DNA from: Sphingomonas nostoxanthinifaciens
GTDB lineage: Bacteria; Pseudomonadota; Alphaproteobacteria; Sphingomonadales; Sphingomonadaceae
NCBI RefSeq assembly: GCF_019930585.1
Contig: NZ_CP082839.1
Span: forward strand, 62,001 to 126,000
DNA: 64,000 nucleotides
Direction: 5' to 3'
Below the pieces are notes generated by a model. It was given only the letters and a program-made list of their open reading frames with translations. It did no database searches and was not told the DNA's origin. Each line of letters opens with the position of its first letter. Positions within the stretch are counted from its first letter, which is position 1. The position numbers and the translations under genes are program-made. Positions 33,896 to 44,372 of this stretch are shown here, in pieces.

Positions 33896-34453
33896 ATGTC
33901 CGAAGTCACCGCCGTTCCGCTTCGTCCTGTCGGCAAGAGCGGGGTCGTGGCGCTCTGGATCGGTGTCGCGGCCTTGGTCGGCGTCGGCAGCTTCGGCGCG
34001 TGGGCGGCGAGCCGCAAGGTCGTGATGATGTCGATGCCGCCGGCCGAGTTCATGGCCGCCAACGCCAAGCATCACGGCATCAAGACCACCGCCTCCGGCC
34101 TCGAATATGAGGTGCTGAAGCCTGGCACTGGCGCCACCCCGACGCTCGCCGACGTGGCTCTGGTCGATTATAAGGGCACGCTCATCAGCGGCGCCCAGTT
34201 CGACGCCTCCAAGCCGGGTTCGCCGGTCGCGATGCCGCTGGGGCAGGTCGTACCGGGCTTCGCCGAGGCGCTGACGCTGATGCCCAAGGGCTCGCGCTAC
34301 CGCTTCTGGCTGCCGCCGCAGCTCGCTTATGGCGAGCGCGAGACCGGCCCGATCCCCGCCAATTCGGTGCTCGTGTTCGAAGTGACGATGCACGAATTCA
34401 TGCCGATGCCGCAGGGCATGCCCGGCGGGATGCCGCAACAGCCGGGAATGTGA
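33896..34453 (+). CDS. Membrane-anchored FKBP-type peptidyl-prolyl isomerase
   Basis: A 185-residue protein with one N-terminal membrane helix (about 17-38) and an FKBP domain (about 58-165) carrying DYKGTLISGAQFDAS, VVPGFAEALTLMPKGSRYRF, PPQLAYGER and PIPANSVLVFEVTM. FKBPs speed proline cis-trans isomerisation during folding, here in the periplasm. The C-terminus is Met/Pro-rich. It follows rpsU, an arrangement common in sphingomonads. A repeat pair follows the stop. Confidence 0.92.
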   Translation: MSEVTAVPLRPVGKSGVVALWIGVAALVGVGSFGAWAASRKVVMMSMPPAEFMAANAKHHGIKTTASGLEYEVLKPGTGATPTLADVALVDYKGTLISGAQFDASKPGSPVAMPLGQVVPGFAEALTLMPKGSRYRFWLPPQLAYGERETGPIPANSVLVFEVTMHEFMPMPQGMPGGMPQQPGM

Positions 34454-34500
34454 TCCCGCGGGCGGCGCGCTGCCGCTCGATGGCGATATCCCAGAGCGAT

Positions 34501-34670
34501 CGTCACCCCGGACGTGTTCCGGGGTCCACCGATCGGCGCGTTTCGACAGATGAGGGTTCGGTGCGCGGGCTATGATCGCCCGATTGAGCCATCCCGCCCT
34601 CTGATGGCGCCTGGATTTGCGTTCGAGCCACTGGGCGTGACGTGGACCCCGGAACCAGTCCGGGGTGACG
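34501..34670. repeat. Long-range inverted pair of REP-like hairpins
   Basis: The elements at 34501-34529 and 34642-34670 are inverted copies with 27 of 29 bases matching, 112 bases apart. Each forms a hairpin (CCCCGGA...TCCGGGG). They occupy the gap between the convergent FKBP and AI-2E-type permease genes. I see no gene in the space between them. Confidence 0.8.
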
Positions 34671-34688
34671 CGGCAGACGGGCGAGAGC

Positions 34689-35750
34689 CTAAGCTTCCGC
34701 TTCGGCCTCCGCCGCCAGCTCGGATTTCTCCTCCAGCAACACCTTGATCATGCACACGATCGGGTCGGCCAACGCGAGGCCGAGGATGCCGAACAGCGCG
34801 CCCAGCAGAAGCTGGCAGCCCAGCACTAATGCCGGCGCGAGATCGACCGCGCGGCGCGCCACCATCGGCACCACCACATAGCCGTCGAACGTCTGCACCG
34901 CGACGTAGACGATGATCGCGCCGATGCCGATATTGGTGCCGGCCGAGAAGCCGACCAAGACGATCAGCGCGCCCGACACGATCGACCCGATATTGGGGAG
35001 GAAGGCGAGCAGGCCGGTCAGCACGCCCAGCAACGGCGCCATCGGCACGCCGATGATCGACAGCGCGACGCCGACGAACAATCCCTCGACGCCCATGCCG
35101 ACGAGCCGGCCGGCCATCAGCCGGCGCAGCGTGTGCCCCATCTTGTCCGACGTGCGATAGAAATCGGCGCGCTTGTCCATCGGCAGCATCCAGGCGATGC
35201 CGCGTTCGTAGAGCCGCGGCTCGATCGCCACGAACAGGCCGATCACGACGATCATCGCGAGGCTGGACAAGGCGCCCAGCGCCGAACCGACCCAAGCGGT
35301 GACCTTGCCGACCGAGCCGACCAATTGCTTGCCGAGGTCGGCCGCATTCTGGTCGGCGGGGATCAGGCCATATTGGTGGCCGTAGCCCATGATGCGGGTG
35401 ACCTGGCTCTCGACCACCGCGCGCAGCGCCTGCGCCTGCCCGGCGAGCTGGCTGCCGGCGAGGTACATGAAGCCCATGACGAACAGCACCACCAGCACCG
35501 CGACGATCGCGAGGCGGATGCCGCGCGGGGCCGGAAGGATCTTGCCGAGGAGCCGCACGCCGCCGTCGAGCAAGGCGGCAAAGACGATGCCGCCGATGAT
35601 AAGCAGCAGCGGCTGCGTCAGCATCCAGATCAGGGCAACCGCGACGACCATCCCGATCCACACGCTGGCGCGCTGGACTTCACGGCTGGTGAGCGGGTTC
35701 GCGAAGTCGCTGGGGCCGGGCTCCTCGGGCGCGCGCAGGGAGTCGCTCAA
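34689..35750 (-). CDS. AI-2E family (PerM-type) membrane transporter
   Basis: A 353-residue permease with about eight membrane helices and family segments IIGGIVFAALLDGGVRLLG, VGVALSIIGVPMAPLLGVLT, AFLPNIGSIVSGALIVLVGF and GYVVVPMVARRAVDLAPALV. The family includes autoinducer-2 exporters, but most members are unassigned. Starting at the TTG at 35750, which overlaps the lepB stop (TTGA), gives the correct length; no other start is close. It ends the pyrE-pdxJ-acpS-lepB operon. Confidence 0.85.
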   Translation of the reverse strand: MSDSLRAPEEPGPSDFANPLTSREVQRASVWIGMVVAVALIWMLTQPLLLIIGGIVFAALLDGGVRLLGKILPAPRGIRLAIVAVLVVLFVMGFMYLAGSQLAGQAQALRAVVESQVTRIMGYGHQYGLIPADQNAADLGKQLVGSVGKVTAWVGSALGALSSLAMIVVIGLFVAIEPRLYERGIAWMLPMDKRADFYRTSDKMGHTLRRLMAGRLVGMGVEGLFVGVALSIIGVPMAPLLGVLTGLLAFLPNIGSIVSGALIVLVGFSAGTNIGIGAIIVYVAVQTFDGYVVVPMVARRAVDLAPALVLGCQLLLGALFGILGLALADPIVCMIKVLLEEKSELAAEAEAEA

Positions 35751-36619
35751 TGCGCCTTCTCGGGCCGCAGGCTGGTGCCGGCGCGGCCGCCGCGCAGCGC
35801 GGTGATCCACGTCAGCGGATTGAAGTAGCTGGTCGTGCCGTCATAGGAGAAGGTGATGAACTCGGCGCGGCCGCCGAGATTCTCCCACGGAATCGGCCCG
35901 CCGAGGCCGTTCTGATAGGCCGAGACGCGGCTGTCGGCCGATTCGTCGCGATTGTCGCCCATCACGAACACCTGACCCTCGGGGATCACCGTCTCGGGGA
36001 AGTCGTCGGGAATGCCGGGCATGTAGCCCATGTCGATCGTGTCGTAGCTAACGCCGTTCGGCAGCGTCTCGCGATAGCGCGGCAGCGCGCAATATTGCTT
36101 GCCGTCCTTGATCGTCAGGAACGGCGCTTCGCGCTCGCTGGAGCAGGGCACGTTCGGGTCGATCGGGATCATCGCGGGGGATTCCTTCACCCGCTTGATC
36201 GGCACGCCGTTGAGGATGACCGCACCCTCGCGCACCTCGATCCGGTCGCCGGGCAGCGCGATGACGCGCTTGATGTAATCGGCATCCTCCTGCGGTGGCT
36301 TGAGGATCACGACGTCGCCATGCGCCGGCATCCGCCCGAACAGCCGCCCATGGACGAAGGGCAGCACATGAAATGGCGAGGGCGAGACGTAGGACCAGCC
36401 GTAGGGGAACTTGCTCACCACCAGTCGATCGCCCTTGATGAGCGTCGGCATCATCGATTCGGACGGGATGTAGAAGGGCTTGGCGACGAAGCTCCACACC
36501 GCGAGCACCGCCAGCACCAGCCACGCGAAGCTCTTGGTCTCGGCCCACCAGTCGGTGGCGGGCTTTTCCTTGGGCGGCAGGCTCGTCTTGGCTGCGAGGT
36601 CTGGCGTGGGTTCGCTCAC
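35747..36619 (-). CDS. lepB: Signal peptidase I
   Basis: LepB cleaves Sec and Tat signal peptides on the periplasmic face. The 290-residue protein has one N-terminal membrane helix (about 32-47), the catalytic Ser S55 in [10 protein letters not shown], the catalytic Lys K117 in [12 protein letters not shown] and the box [12 protein letters not shown]. It starts at a GTG at 36619 that overlaps the acpS stop (GTGA). An extended loop at about 150-200 with two Cys is typical of alphaproteobacterial members. Confidence 0.95.
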   Translation of the reverse strand: MSEPTPDLAAKTSLPPKEKPATDWWAETKSFAWLVLAVLAVWSFVAKPFYIPSESMMPTLIKGDRLVVSKFPYGWSYVSPSPFHVLPFVHGRLFGRMPAHGDVVILKPPQEDADYIKRVIALPGDRIEVREGAVILNGVPIKRVKESPAMIPIDPNVPCSSEREAPFLTIKDGKQYCALPRYRETLPNGVSYDTIDMGYMPGIPDDFPETVIPEGQVFVMGDNRDESADSRVSAYQNGLGGPIPWENLGGRAEFITFSYDGTTSYFNPLTWITALRGGRAGTSLRPEKAH

Positions 36620-37038
36620 GGACGGTCCTGTTCTGGTTCGATACGGCGGGCGTAGAGGATTACAAATGCCTGCGCCCATGGATGATCATCGGTGAGCGTC
36701 AGGTGAATGTCGACCGCGTGGCCCGCCGGGGTCAACGCGTCAAGCCGTGCCTTGGCCCCGCCGGACAGAATCAGCGTCGGCGCGCCCGACGGCAGGTTCG
36801 CGACGCCGATATCCTTGTGATAGACGCCCTGTGCGAAGCCTGTGCCGACCGCCTTCGAGAACGCCTCCTTGGCGGCGAAGCGCTTGGCATAAGTGGCGGC
36901 GCGGGTGAGCGTGCGCCGCTCGGCCTTGGCGCGCTCGATCGGCGTGAACACGCGCTCGACGAAGCGGTCGCCGAAGCGATCGAGCGAGGCCTGGATCCGC
37001 TCGATATTGCACAGGTCCGAGCCGAGCCCGACGATCAT
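36616..37038 (-). CDS. acpS: Holo-[acyl-carrier-protein] synthase
   Basis: AcpS transfers 4'-phosphopantetheine from CoA to acyl carrier protein. The 140-residue protein has the metal-binding motif [15 protein letters not shown] (D8) and [14 protein letters not shown] with the second acidic ligand, then a C-terminal [20 protein letters not shown]. The ATG at 37038 gives the standard N-terminus. The stop overlaps lepB. The pdxJ-acpS gap is 10 bases, so it lies inside a tight operon. Confidence 0.95.
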   Translation of the reverse strand: MIVGLGSDLCNIERIQASLDRFGDRFVERVFTPIERAKAERRTLTRAATYAKRFAAKEAFSKAVGTGFAQGVYHKDIGVANLPSGAPTLILSGGAKARLDALTPAGHAVDIHLTLTDDHPWAQAFVILYARRIEPEQDRP

Positions 37039-37048
37039 GGCCGCACGG

Positions 37049-37774
37049 TCATCGCGCCGCATCCATGCATGCGCGCATCTCGCGCACGGCGGCGTCGAGG
37101 CCGGTGAAGATCGCCTCGCCGATCAGGAAATGGCCGATGTTGAGCTCGGCGAGCTGCGGGATCGCCGCGACCGGCGCGACATTGGCGTAGGTGAGGCCGT
37201 GGCCGGCATGCGGCTCGATCCCGTTCTTGGCGGCGAGCGCGGCCATGTCGGCGACGCGCTTCAGCTCCTCAGCCTGTGCCGCGCCGTTGCGATGCGCGTA
37301 GCGGCCGGTGTGGAACTCGACCACCGGCACGCCCAGCGCGATCGCGGCGGCGACCTGGCGCTCGCCCGGCTCGATGAACAGGCTGACGCGGATGCCGGCA
37401 TCGGCGAGCGCGGCGACGATCGGCGCCAGCGTGGCGCGATGGCCGTCGGCGTCGAGCCCCCCCTCGGTGGTGCGCTCCTCGCGCCGCTCGGGCACGATGC
37501 AGGCGGCATGCGGGCGGTGGCGGAGCGCGATCGCGACCATCTCGTCGGTCGCCGCCATCTCCAGGTTGAGCGGCAGCGCGATCTCCGCCTTGAGCCGGGC
37601 GATGTCGGCGTCGGTGATGTGGCGCCGGTCCTCGCGCAGATGCGCGGTGATGCCGTCCGCCCCCGCCGCGGCGGCGATATGCGCCGCGCGCACCGGATCG
37701 GGATGCTCGCCGCCGCGCGCGTTGCGCACGGTCGCGACATGATCGATGTTCACGCCGAGGCGCAGGCGGGTCAT
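37049..37774 (-). CDS. pdxJ: Pyridoxine 5'-phosphate synthase
   Basis: PdxJ condenses 1-deoxyxylulose 5-phosphate and aminoacetone phosphate to pyridoxine 5'-phosphate, the last ring-forming step of the DXP-dependent vitamin B6 route. The 241-residue TIM barrel shows [47 protein letters not shown] and [15 protein letters not shown]. The start ATG overlaps the pyrE stop by four bases. Order pdxJ-acpS is widespread in proteobacteria. Confidence 0.97.
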   Translation of the reverse strand: MTRLRLGVNIDHVATVRNARGGEHPDPVRAAHIAAAAGADGITAHLREDRRHITDADIARLKAEIALPLNLEMAATDEMVAIALRHRPHAACIVPERREERTTEGGLDADGHRATLAPIVAALADAGIRVSLFIEPGERQVAAAIALGVPVVEFHTGRYAHRNGAAQAEELKRVADMAALAAKNGIEPHAGHGLTYANVAPVAAIPQLAELNIGHFLIGEAIFTGLDAAVREMRACMDAAR

Positions 37775-38358
37775 GCCGCCCGGCTGCCCGGCTTGATCGC
37801 GGGGATCGCCGCCAGTTCGGGCGGGAGCGCGTCGGCGGCGTAGGTCGGCACGTCGAGCTTCATCAGCGCGAAATAGGGCACGCCCAGATCGACCGGGCCG
37901 CTCGTGCGATCGACCAGCGATGCCGCCGCGACCACCACGCCGCCTGCCTCGCCGATCGCGCGGATGGCCTCGCGCGAGGAGAGGCCGGTGGTGACGACGT
38001 CCTCGACCATCAGCACCTTCGCGCCGGGCGCCAGCGCGAAGCCGCGCCGCAGCTCGAATGTGCCGGTCGGCCGCTCGACGAACATCGCGTCGATCCCCAA
38101 CGCGCGGCCCATTTCGTGGCCGATGATGACGCCGCCCATCGCCGGGCTGACCACTGCGTCGAGGCTTTCGCGGATCTCGGCGGGGATACGCGACGCCAGC
38201 GCCGCGGCCAGCCGACTCGCCCGCACCGGGTTCATCAGCACGCGCGCGCATTGCAGGTAGCGCGACGAGCGCAGCCCGGAGGACAGGATGAAATGCCCTT
38301 CCAGCAGCGCGTCGGCCGCGCGAAATTCGGCCAGCACCTGCTCGTCGTCCATGCCCAT
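37771..38358 (-). CDS. pyrE: Orotate phosphoribosyltransferase
   Basis: PyrE makes orotidine 5'-phosphate from orotate and PRPP in pyrimidine synthesis. The 195-residue protein has the PRPP motif [12 protein letters not shown] (about 117-128), [18 protein letters not shown] and [14 protein letters not shown]. It is the first gene of the operon pyrE-pdxJ-acpS-lepB-permease. Two start codons (38358 and 38352) are possible. The gene is divergent from coxB, 142 bases away. Confidence 0.95.
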   Translation of the reverse strand: MGMDDEQVLAEFRAADALLEGHFILSSGLRSSRYLQCARVLMNPVRASRLAAALASRIPAEIRESLDAVVSPAMGGVIIGHEMGRALGIDAMFVERPTGTFELRRGFALAPGAKVLMVEDVVTTGLSSREAIRAIGEAGGVVVAAASLVDRTSGPVDLGVPYFALMKLDVPTYAADALPPELAAIPAIKPGSRAA

Positions 38359-38500
38359 GTCCCCGAAGTCTTGGATCGCGCACGGATAGACGGGGGGCGG
38401 GCCGCCTTCAACGGCTTGCTTTTCCCCCCAAAGCGGTGTTTCAGGCGGGATGGAAGCGTAAATCATGCGCGCGGCAGGAAGCGGGGATGGGGATCTGAAC

Positions 38501-39604
38501 GTGTTCAAGACGATCCGCGGTCTGACACTTGGCATCGCCGCCGCCTGCGCGCTTGGCGGCGCGGCCGGCGCGCAGGCGCCGAATACGCTGCCGAACAATC
38601 CCTTGCCGATCGTCACGCCGAATCCCGGCACGGTCGCGCCCACGCCTGCCGTCGTCTCGGTGGCGGCCAAACCGGGCGACATCGTCCACGTGGCGCCGAC
38701 GCCGGGTATCGGCCAGCCGACCGACGCGGTCGCGCTCCAGCCGCAGGAGACCGCGATCGGCCAGGAAGCCGCGCGGATGCACAATTTCATCCTGATGCCG
38801 GTGATGACGATCATCTGCGTGCTGGTGCTGGTGCTGCTCGGCTGGGTGGCGCTGCGCTATCGCGCCGCCGCTAACCCGGTGCCGTCGAAGACGCACCACA
38901 ATACCGTGATCGAGGTGATCTGGACGCTGGCGCCGGTGTTGATCCTGGTGCTGATCGCCGTGCCCTCGATCAAGCTGATCGCGCACCAATATGCGCCGCC
39001 TAAGGCCGATCTGACGGTGAAGGTCGTCGGCAACCAATGGTATTGGGAATATCAATACCCCGACAACGGCAATCTCGACATTGTCAGCAACATGCTGCCC
39101 GAGGCGAAGGATGCGCACGGCAAGCGCTCGCGCACCGATGTCGACGGGCCACGCCTGCTGGCGGTGGACGAGCGGATGGTGGTGCCGGCCGGCGCGGTGG
39201 TGAAGATCATTACCACCTCCAACGACGTGATCCATTCGTTCGCGCTGCCCGCGGCGTGGGTGAAGATGGATGCCGTCCCCGGCCGCCTGAACGAGACCTG
39301 GTTCAAGATCGATCGCCCCGGCGTCTATTTCGGCCAATGTTCGGAATTGTGCGGCGCGCGCCACGGCTTCATGCCGATCGCGGTCGAGGTGGTGCCACCC
39401 GCCCAGTTCGCGCAGTGGATCGCCTTCAAGGGCGGCACGATGCCCGGCGCCAAGCCGGCCGCCTCGCCCGACGCCACCAGCCCGGCCTCGCCCGCCGTCT
39501 CCGGCCCGCCCGCCGCGACGGCCGGCGTTCCCACCGATGCGACCGTGCCCGGCACGGGCGCGAAGGTGAAGCCTTCCGCCCAATCCGCGACCGCCCAGAA
39601 TTGA
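38501..39604 (+). CDS. coxB: Cytochrome c oxidase subunit II
   Basis: Subunit II takes electrons from cytochrome c through the CuA center. The protein (367 residues from the GTG at 38501, 379 from an ATG at 38465) has a signal-like N-terminus, a Pro-rich region, two membrane helices (about 108-130 and 150-170 in the longer form), the aromatic patch [10 protein letters not shown] and the CuA ligand region [17 protein letters not shown] with the upstream His in [15 protein letters not shown] Pro/Ala-rich tail replaces any cytochrome c domain. First gene of the cox cluster. Confidence 0.95.
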   Translation: MFKTIRGLTLGIAAACALGGAAGAQAPNTLPNNPLPIVTPNPGTVAPTPAVVSVAAKPGDIVHVAPTPGIGQPTDAVALQPQETAIGQEAARMHNFILMPVMTIICVLVLVLLGWVALRYRAAANPVPSKTHHNTVIEVIWTLAPVLILVLIAVPSIKLIAHQYAPPKADLTVKVVGNQWYWEYQYPDNGNLDIVSNMLPEAKDAHGKRSRTDVDGPRLLAVDERMVVPAGAVVKIITTSNDVIHSFALPAAWVKMDAVPGRLNETWFKIDRPGVYFGQCSELCGARHGFMPIAVEVVPPAQFAQWIAFKGGTMPGAKPAASPDATSPASPAVSGPPAATAGVPTDATVPGTGAKVKPSAQSATAQN

Positions 39605-39614
39605 GGCCCGCCCG

Positions 39615-41294
39615 ATGACCGACGTCGCCGCCCATCCCAGCGCCTTCCAGGCCGATCCCGGACATTCCGAGCCGCATCACGATGCCGATCACAAGCCGGC
39701 TTTCTTCGCGCGCTGGTTCATGTCGACGAACCACAAGGACATCGGCACGCTCTACCTGATCTTCGCGATCATCGCGGGGATCATAGGCGGCACAATCTCC
39801 GGCATGATGCGCGTCGAGCTGGCGCATCCCGGCATCCAGTATCTCGGCAAGTGGTACGAATTCCTGCACGGGCCGGGCACGCTCGACCAGGCCTATCACC
39901 TGTGGAACGTGATGATCACCGCGCACGGCCTGATCATGGTGTTCTTCATGGTGATGCCGGCGATGATCGGCGGCTTCGGCAACTGGTTCGTGCCGATCAT
40001 GATCGGCGCGCCCGACATGGCCTTTCCGCGCATGAACAATATCAGCTTCTGGCTGCTCGTGCCGGCATTTACTCTGCTGATCGGCTCGACCTTCGTGTCG
40101 GGCGGCACCGGCCCCGGTGCCGGAACGGGCTGGACGGTCTATGCGCCGCTCTCGACCAGCGGGTCGGTCGGCCCGGCGGTCGACATGGGCATCCTCGCGC
40201 TGCACCTTGCCGGCGCCTCGTCGATCCTCGGCGCGATCAACTTCATCACCACGATCCTCAACATGCGCGCGCCGGGCATGACGCTGCACAAGATGCCGCT
40301 GTTCGCCTGGTCGGTGCTGGTCACCGCCTTCCTGCTGCTGCTGGCGCTGCCGGTGCTCGCCGCGGCGATCACGATGCTGCTGACCGACCGCAATTTCGGC
40401 ACGACCTTCTTCGACGCATCGGGCGGCGGCGATCCGATCCTCTACCAGCACCTGTTCTGGTTCTTCGGCCATCCCGAGGTCTACATCATGATCCTGCCGG
40501 GCTTCGGCATGGTCAGCCACATCGTGTCGACCTTCAGCCGCAAGCCGGTGTTCGGCTATCTCGGCATGGCCTACGCCATGGTCGCGATCGGCGTGGTCGG
40601 CTTCATCGTGTGGGCGCACCACATGTTCACCACCGGCCTCAGCGTGAACACCAAGATGTACTTCACCGCCGCGACGATGGTGATCGCGGTGCCGACCGGC
40701 ATCAAGATCTTCTCGTGGATCGCCACGATGTGGGAAGGCTCGATCAGCTTCGAGACGCCGATGCTGTGGGCGATCGGCTTCATCTTCATGTTCACCGTCG
40801 GCGGCGTCACCGGCGTGCTGCTTGCCAATGGCGGCATCGATAACTACTTCCAGGATGGCTATTACGTGGTGGCGCACTTCCACTACGTGCTCAGCCTCGG
40901 CGCGGTGTTCAGCCTGTTCGCGGGCTTCTATTACTGGTTCCCGAAGATGTCGGGGCGGATGTATAACGAGCTGCTCGGCAAGCTGCATTTCTGGATATTC
41001 TTCGTCGGCGTGAACGTGCTGTTCTTCCCGATGCACTTCCTCGGCATGCAGGGCATGCCGCGCCGCTATCCGGATTATCCGGATGCGTTCGAGAAGTGGA
41101 ACCATGTCGCGACCGACGGCTACATGATCATGGCCGCGAGCATGGCGATCTTCTTCGTCAACATCCTCTATTCGCTGTTCGCCGGCCCCAAGGCACCCGA
41201 CAATCCGTGGGGCGAGGGTGCGACGACGCTCGAATGGACGCTGTCGAGCCCGCCGCCCTACCACCAGTTCGAGCAGCTGCCCCGCATCGACTGA
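39615..41294 (+). CDS. coxA: Cytochrome c oxidase subunit I
   Basis: The 559-residue catalytic subunit holds heme a and the heme a3-CuB site and pumps protons. It has twelve membrane helices; seen features include [12 protein letters not shown] at the start, the heme a region [20 protein letters not shown], the CuB/Tyr region [29 protein letters not shown] and the heme ligand pair in [18 protein letters not shown]. The N-terminal His/Asp-rich segment (about 12-25) is unusual but common in sphingomonads. It lies 10 bases after coxB. Confidence 0.97.
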   Translation: MTDVAAHPSAFQADPGHSEPHHDADHKPAFFARWFMSTNHKDIGTLYLIFAIIAGIIGGTISGMMRVELAHPGIQYLGKWYEFLHGPGTLDQAYHLWNVMITAHGLIMVFFMVMPAMIGGFGNWFVPIMIGAPDMAFPRMNNISFWLLVPAFTLLIGSTFVSGGTGPGAGTGWTVYAPLSTSGSVGPAVDMGILALHLAGASSILGAINFITTILNMRAPGMTLHKMPLFAWSVLVTAFLLLLALPVLAAAITMLLTDRNFGTTFFDASGGGDPILYQHLFWFFGHPEVYIMILPGFGMVSHIVSTFSRKPVFGYLGMAYAMVAIGVVGFIVWAHHMFTTGLSVNTKMYFTAATMVIAVPTGIKIFSWIATMWEGSISFETPMLWAIGFIFMFTVGGVTGVLLANGGIDNYFQDGYYVVAHFHYVLSLGAVFSLFAGFYYWFPKMSGRMYNELLGKLHFWIFFVGVNVLFFPMHFLGMQGMPRRYPDYPDAFEKWNHVATDGYMIMAASMAIFFVNILYSLFAGPKAPDNPWGEGATTLEWTLSSPPPYHQFEQLPRID

Positions 41295-41406
41295 CCCGCG
41301 CCAGTCCCGCCGTCGTTAACCCAGCTTGCTGGGAGGATGGTAGGGGTTGGCGACTAGGACAGATCCCGCGCGCGGCAGGCGAGCGATGCCGGCGGGGGCG
41401 ATAGGG

Positions 41407-41532
41407 ATGCGGTTCTTCTGTGCGTTCGGACTGCATCTGTGGCGCAAGCGCGAAGCGACCGCACGGCAGGGAACCTTCGTCTATCGCTGCCAGAGCTGCG
41501 GCCGGGTCCGCGTGCGCCGGCGCGCGCCTTGA
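41407..41532 (+). CDS. Small zinc-knuckle-like protein (41 residues)
   Basis: From ATG 41407 the protein reads MRFFCAFGLHLWRKR and ends in a basic tail after FVYRCQSCGR. C5, H10, C28 and C31 could bind a zinc ion in the manner of small DUF1660-like proteins. It lies between coxA and ctaB, on the same strand. No family assignment is sure and it may not be translated; the GGG before the ATG is a poor ribosome site. Confidence 0.4.
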   Translation: MRFFCAFGLHLWRKREATARQGTFVYRCQSCGRVRVRRRAP

Positions 41533-41651
41533 CTGCACCGCAAAGGTCTTGCCCGCGCATCTTGCATGCAACGCGAAGTTGAGCGATACGTTACAATTCC
41601 ATGTGAGGAACGCCGCGTTCAGCGACGTCATCGCAAGGAGAGGATGATTTG

Positions 41652-41765
41652 ATGATGACGTTTCCCCCACGCGTCGGCCTTCCGTTTGTCGGAGCCCTGC
41701 CCTTCGCTCTATCGATCAGCCTCGCCATGTGGGCGGGCATCCTGTTCGCGACGAAGCTGATCTGA
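41652..41765 (+). CDS. Small single-helix membrane protein (37 residues)
   Basis: Starting at the ATG at 41652, the protein begins [14 protein letters not shown] and continues as one membrane helix (about 12-34) ending FATKLI. AAGGAG at 41635-41640 gives a good ribosome site. It sits between coxA and ctaB and could be an accessory subunit or assembly peptide for the oxidase. Below the usual length cut-off, so the call rests on ribosome site and helix only. Confidence 0.45.
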   Translation: MMTFPPRVGLPFVGALPFALSISLAMWAGILFATKLI

Positions 41766-41856
41766 AGCGCCGATCCGGCACCCGCGGCCGAGCGGGTGCA
41801 CGGCACACACACGCACCGACGCAGATCGTCTCTTTAACGCGAGGGCCGGCTGCCTT

Positions 41857-42783
41857 ATGGGCTGCCGCGCGATGACTCCCGCCGCCTCAACCCTTTCGCC
41901 CGTTTTGCCCGCCGATTGGCGCGATTTCGTCGCGCTGACCAAGCCGCGGGTGATGACGCTCGTCGTCTTCACCGGCTTGTGCGGCATGCTCGCCGCGCCC
42001 GTGATGATCAATCCGGTGCTCGGTTTCGTCACCATCCTGTGCATCGCCGTCGGTGCCGGCGGCTGCGGCGCGCTGAACATGTGGTACGAGGCCGACCTCG
42101 ACCGCCATATGAAGCGCACGCGCAACCGCCCGCTGCCCGCCGGGCGGATGGAGCGGCCCGCGGCGCTGCAGTTCGGCATGACATTGTGCGTCGCGTCGGT
42201 GCTGGTGCTGGGGCTGGCGGTCAACGTGCTCGCCGCCGCGATCCTCGCGCTGTCGATCCTGTTCTATGTCGTCGTCTACACAATCTGGCTGAAGCGCCGG
42301 ACCCCGCAGAACATCGTCATCGGCGGTGCCGCCGGCGCCTTTCCGGCCTTGATCGGCTGGGCGGCGGCGACCGGACGGGTCGATGCGCTGCCGGTGCTGA
42401 TGTTCGCGTTCGTCTTCCTGTGGACGCCGCCGCATTTCTGGTCGCTCGCGCTGTTCGTCCGGCCCGATTACGCCGCCGCCGGCGTGCCGATGCTGCCGGT
42501 GGTGGCGGGCGAGGATGCGACGCGGCGGCAGGTGTTCCTCTATACATTGCCGATGGCGGTGGCGGCGATCGCGCCGTGGCCGCTGCACGAGACCGGCGCG
42601 ATCTACGGCGGCGCGGCCGTGGTGCTGACCGGCTGGTTCCTGTACCTCGCCATCCGCGTCGGCCTGAGCCACGAGCGCGATCCCGCGCAGATGATCGCCG
42701 AACGCCGCCTGTTCCGTTTCTCGATTCTCTACCTGTTCGTCATGTTCGGCGCGCTGGTGGCGGACCGTCTGATCCTCGGATGA
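41857..42783 (+). CDS. ctaB: Protoheme IX farnesyltransferase (heme O synthase)
   Basis: CtaB attaches a farnesyl group to heme b, making heme o, the precursor of heme a. The 308-residue UbiA-type membrane enzyme has about nine helices and the Asp motifs [20 protein letters not shown] and [16 protein letters not shown] later ATG at 41872 is an alternative start. Its TGA overlaps the start of the CoxF-like gene (ATGA at 42780-42783). Confidence 0.95.
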   Translation: MGCRAMTPAASTLSPVLPADWRDFVALTKPRVMTLVVFTGLCGMLAAPVMINPVLGFVTILCIAVGAGGCGALNMWYEADLDRHMKRTRNRPLPAGRMERPAALQFGMTLCVASVLVLGLAVNVLAAAILALSILFYVVVYTIWLKRRTPQNIVIGGAAGAFPALIGWAAATGRVDALPVLMFAFVFLWTPPHFWSLALFVRPDYAAAGVPMLPVVAGEDATRRQVFLYTLPMAVAAIAPWPLHETGAIYGGAAVVLTGWFLYLAIRVGLSHERDPAQMIAERRLFRFSILYLFVMFGALVADRLILG

Positions 42784-42902
42784 CGCCCGAATTCGAGGCC
42801 GAATATCGCCGCCGCCAGCGCGCGCGCGCGCGCGTGACCGCTTTGGTGCTGGTGGCGCTGGTGATCCTGTTCTTCGCCATCGCGATCGTGCGGATGCATT
42901 GA
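42780..42902 (+). CDS. CoxF-like small membrane protein
   Basis: A 40-residue protein: a charged Arg-rich N-terminus ([19 protein letters not shown]) and one membrane helix (about 20-38). It overlaps the ctaB stop by four bases and the ctaG start by one base, so it is translated with both. Small CoxF-type proteins at this position are widespread in alphaproteobacterial cox clusters and are thought to assist oxidase assembly. The name is based on position and shape. Confidence 0.75.
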   Translation: MTPEFEAEYRRRQRARARVTALVLVALVILFFAIAIVRMH

Positions 42903-43471
42903 TGCCGCTCCATGCCACCGCCGCCCGCGCCAAGTACCGCACCGCCGGGCTGATGGCGCTGGCGGCGGCAGGCATGCTGAGCCTGGGCTTCGCGAGCCCG
43001 CCGCTCTATCGCATGTTCTGCCAGGCGACCGGCTGGAACGGCACGGTGCGCGAGGATCTGACCGCCAAGGCCCCCGGCGCGATCGGCCGGCTGGTCGACG
43101 TGCGCTTCGACGCCAATGTTTCGCCCGGCATGAAATGGCGGTTCGAGCCCGACGAGCGCGTGCGCCACGTCGCGGTCGGCGCGCGCGAGATGGCGTTCTT
43201 CACCGCCGAGAATCTCACCGACAAGCCGATCACCGGATCGGCCGCGTTCAACGTCACCCCCGCGCAGGCGGGCGCCTATTTCGTCAAGATCCAGTGCTTC
43301 TGCTTCACCGAGCAGACGCTGCGCCCGCACGAACGCGTGCGGATGCCGGTGATCTTCTTCGTCGATCCCAAGTTCGCCGAGGATGCCGACGCGAAGGACG
43401 TGAGCGAGATCACGCTCTCCTACACCTTCTACCCGGTCGCGCATCCGGCAGGCGTTCGCGCGGACGACTGA
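42902..43471 (+). CDS. ctaG: Cytochrome c oxidase assembly protein CtaG/Cox11
   Basis: CtaG delivers copper to the CuB site of subunit I. The 189-residue protein has one N-terminal membrane helix (about 14-35), the family stretch ASPPLYRMFCQATGWNGT, then a periplasmic domain with KIQCFCFTEQTLRPHE (the Cu-binding Cys pair in CFCF) and MPVIFFVDPKF. The start ATG at 42902 overlaps the CoxF-like stop by one base. Confidence 0.95.
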   Translation: MPLHATAARAKYRTAGLMALAAAGMLSLGFASPPLYRMFCQATGWNGTVREDLTAKAPGAIGRLVDVRFDANVSPGMKWRFEPDERVRHVAVGAREMAFFTAENLTDKPITGSAAFNVTPAQAGAYFVKIQCFCFTEQTLRPHERVRMPVIFFVDPKFAEDADAKDVSEITLSYTFYPVAHPAGVRADD

Positions 43472-43540
43472 GCGGCGCGCTTGCGGGCCGGGCCGGGCCG
43501 CCCTACACCACAGGCAAAGCGACAGTTGAGGATGCCGCGC

Positions 43541-44362
43541 ATGGCCGGAGCAAAGAGCCACGATTACCACATCCTGCCGCCGAGCCCCTGGCCGCTGCTG
43601 GGGGCGATTGCCGGCTTCATGTTCGCGATCGGCGCGATCATGTACATGCACTCCGCCCCTTATGGCGGTTTCATGTGGGCGTTCGGGGTGCTGTGCATCC
43701 TCGGCGTGATGGCCGGATGGTGGGGCCAGGTCATCAAGGAGGCGCATGCCGGCGATCATACGCCCGTCGTCTCGCTCCACCTGCGCTACGGCATGATCCT
43801 GTTCATCGCATCCGAGGTGATGTTCTTCGTCGGCTGGTTCTGGGCGTGGTTCGATTTCTCGCTCTTCCCCTCGACCGTCGACGCGGTCGGCGGCGTGTGG
43901 CCGCCCAAGGGGATCGAGGTCATCAACCCGTTCGCCTTCCCTTTGCTCAACACGCTGATCCTGCTCTGCTCGGGCACCACCGTCACCTGGGCGCATCACG
44001 CGCTGCTGCACGGCGACCGGAAGGGGATGATCCAGGGCTTGTGGTGCACGATCCTGCTCGGGCTCACCTTCTCGTTCATCCAGGCGTGGGAATATGCGCA
44101 CGCGCCGTTCGCCTTCAAAGGGCTGAACTATGGCGCGGCCTTCTTCATGGCGACCGGCTTCCACGGCTTCCACGTGCTGGTCGGCACGATCTTCCTGAGC
44201 GTCAATCTGGTGCGCGCCTACAAGGGCGAATTCACGCCGAAGCAGCATTTCGGCTTCGAGGCGGCTGCCTGGTACTGGCATTTCGTCGACGTGGTGTGGC
44301 TGTTCCTGTTCGTCTCGATCTACGTCTGGGGCGGCTGGGGCGCGCCGATCCACGCCGGCTGA
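43541..44362 (+). CDS. coxC: Cytochrome c oxidase subunit III
   Basis: Subunit III stabilises the catalytic core. The 273-residue protein has seven membrane helices with typical segments GMILFIASEVMFFVGWFWAW, LHGDRKGMIQGLWCTILLG, AFKGLNYGAAFFMATGFHG, HVLVGTIFLSVNLVRA and AAAWYWHFVDVVWLFLFVSI. The ATG at 43541 has GAGG about 10 bases upstream; an ATG at 43532 is an alternative. DUF983 gene follows after 10 bases. Confidence 0.96.
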   Translation: MAGAKSHDYHILPPSPWPLLGAIAGFMFAIGAIMYMHSAPYGGFMWAFGVLCILGVMAGWWGQVIKEAHAGDHTPVVSLHLRYGMILFIASEVMFFVGWFWAWFDFSLFPSTVDAVGGVWPPKGIEVINPFAFPLLNTLILLCSGTTVTWAHHALLHGDRKGMIQGLWCTILLGLTFSFIQAWEYAHAPFAFKGLNYGAAFFMATGFHGFHVLVGTIFLSVNLVRAYKGEFTPKQHFGFEAAAWYWHFVDVVWLFLFVSIYVWGGWGAPIHAG

Positions 44363-44372
44363 TCCGGCCGGC

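Noticed and set aside
41607..41611. GGAAC upstream of the 37-residue membrane peptide
   Set aside because: The sequence 16-17 bases downstream does not match CGTT, so I do not call an EcfG promoter.
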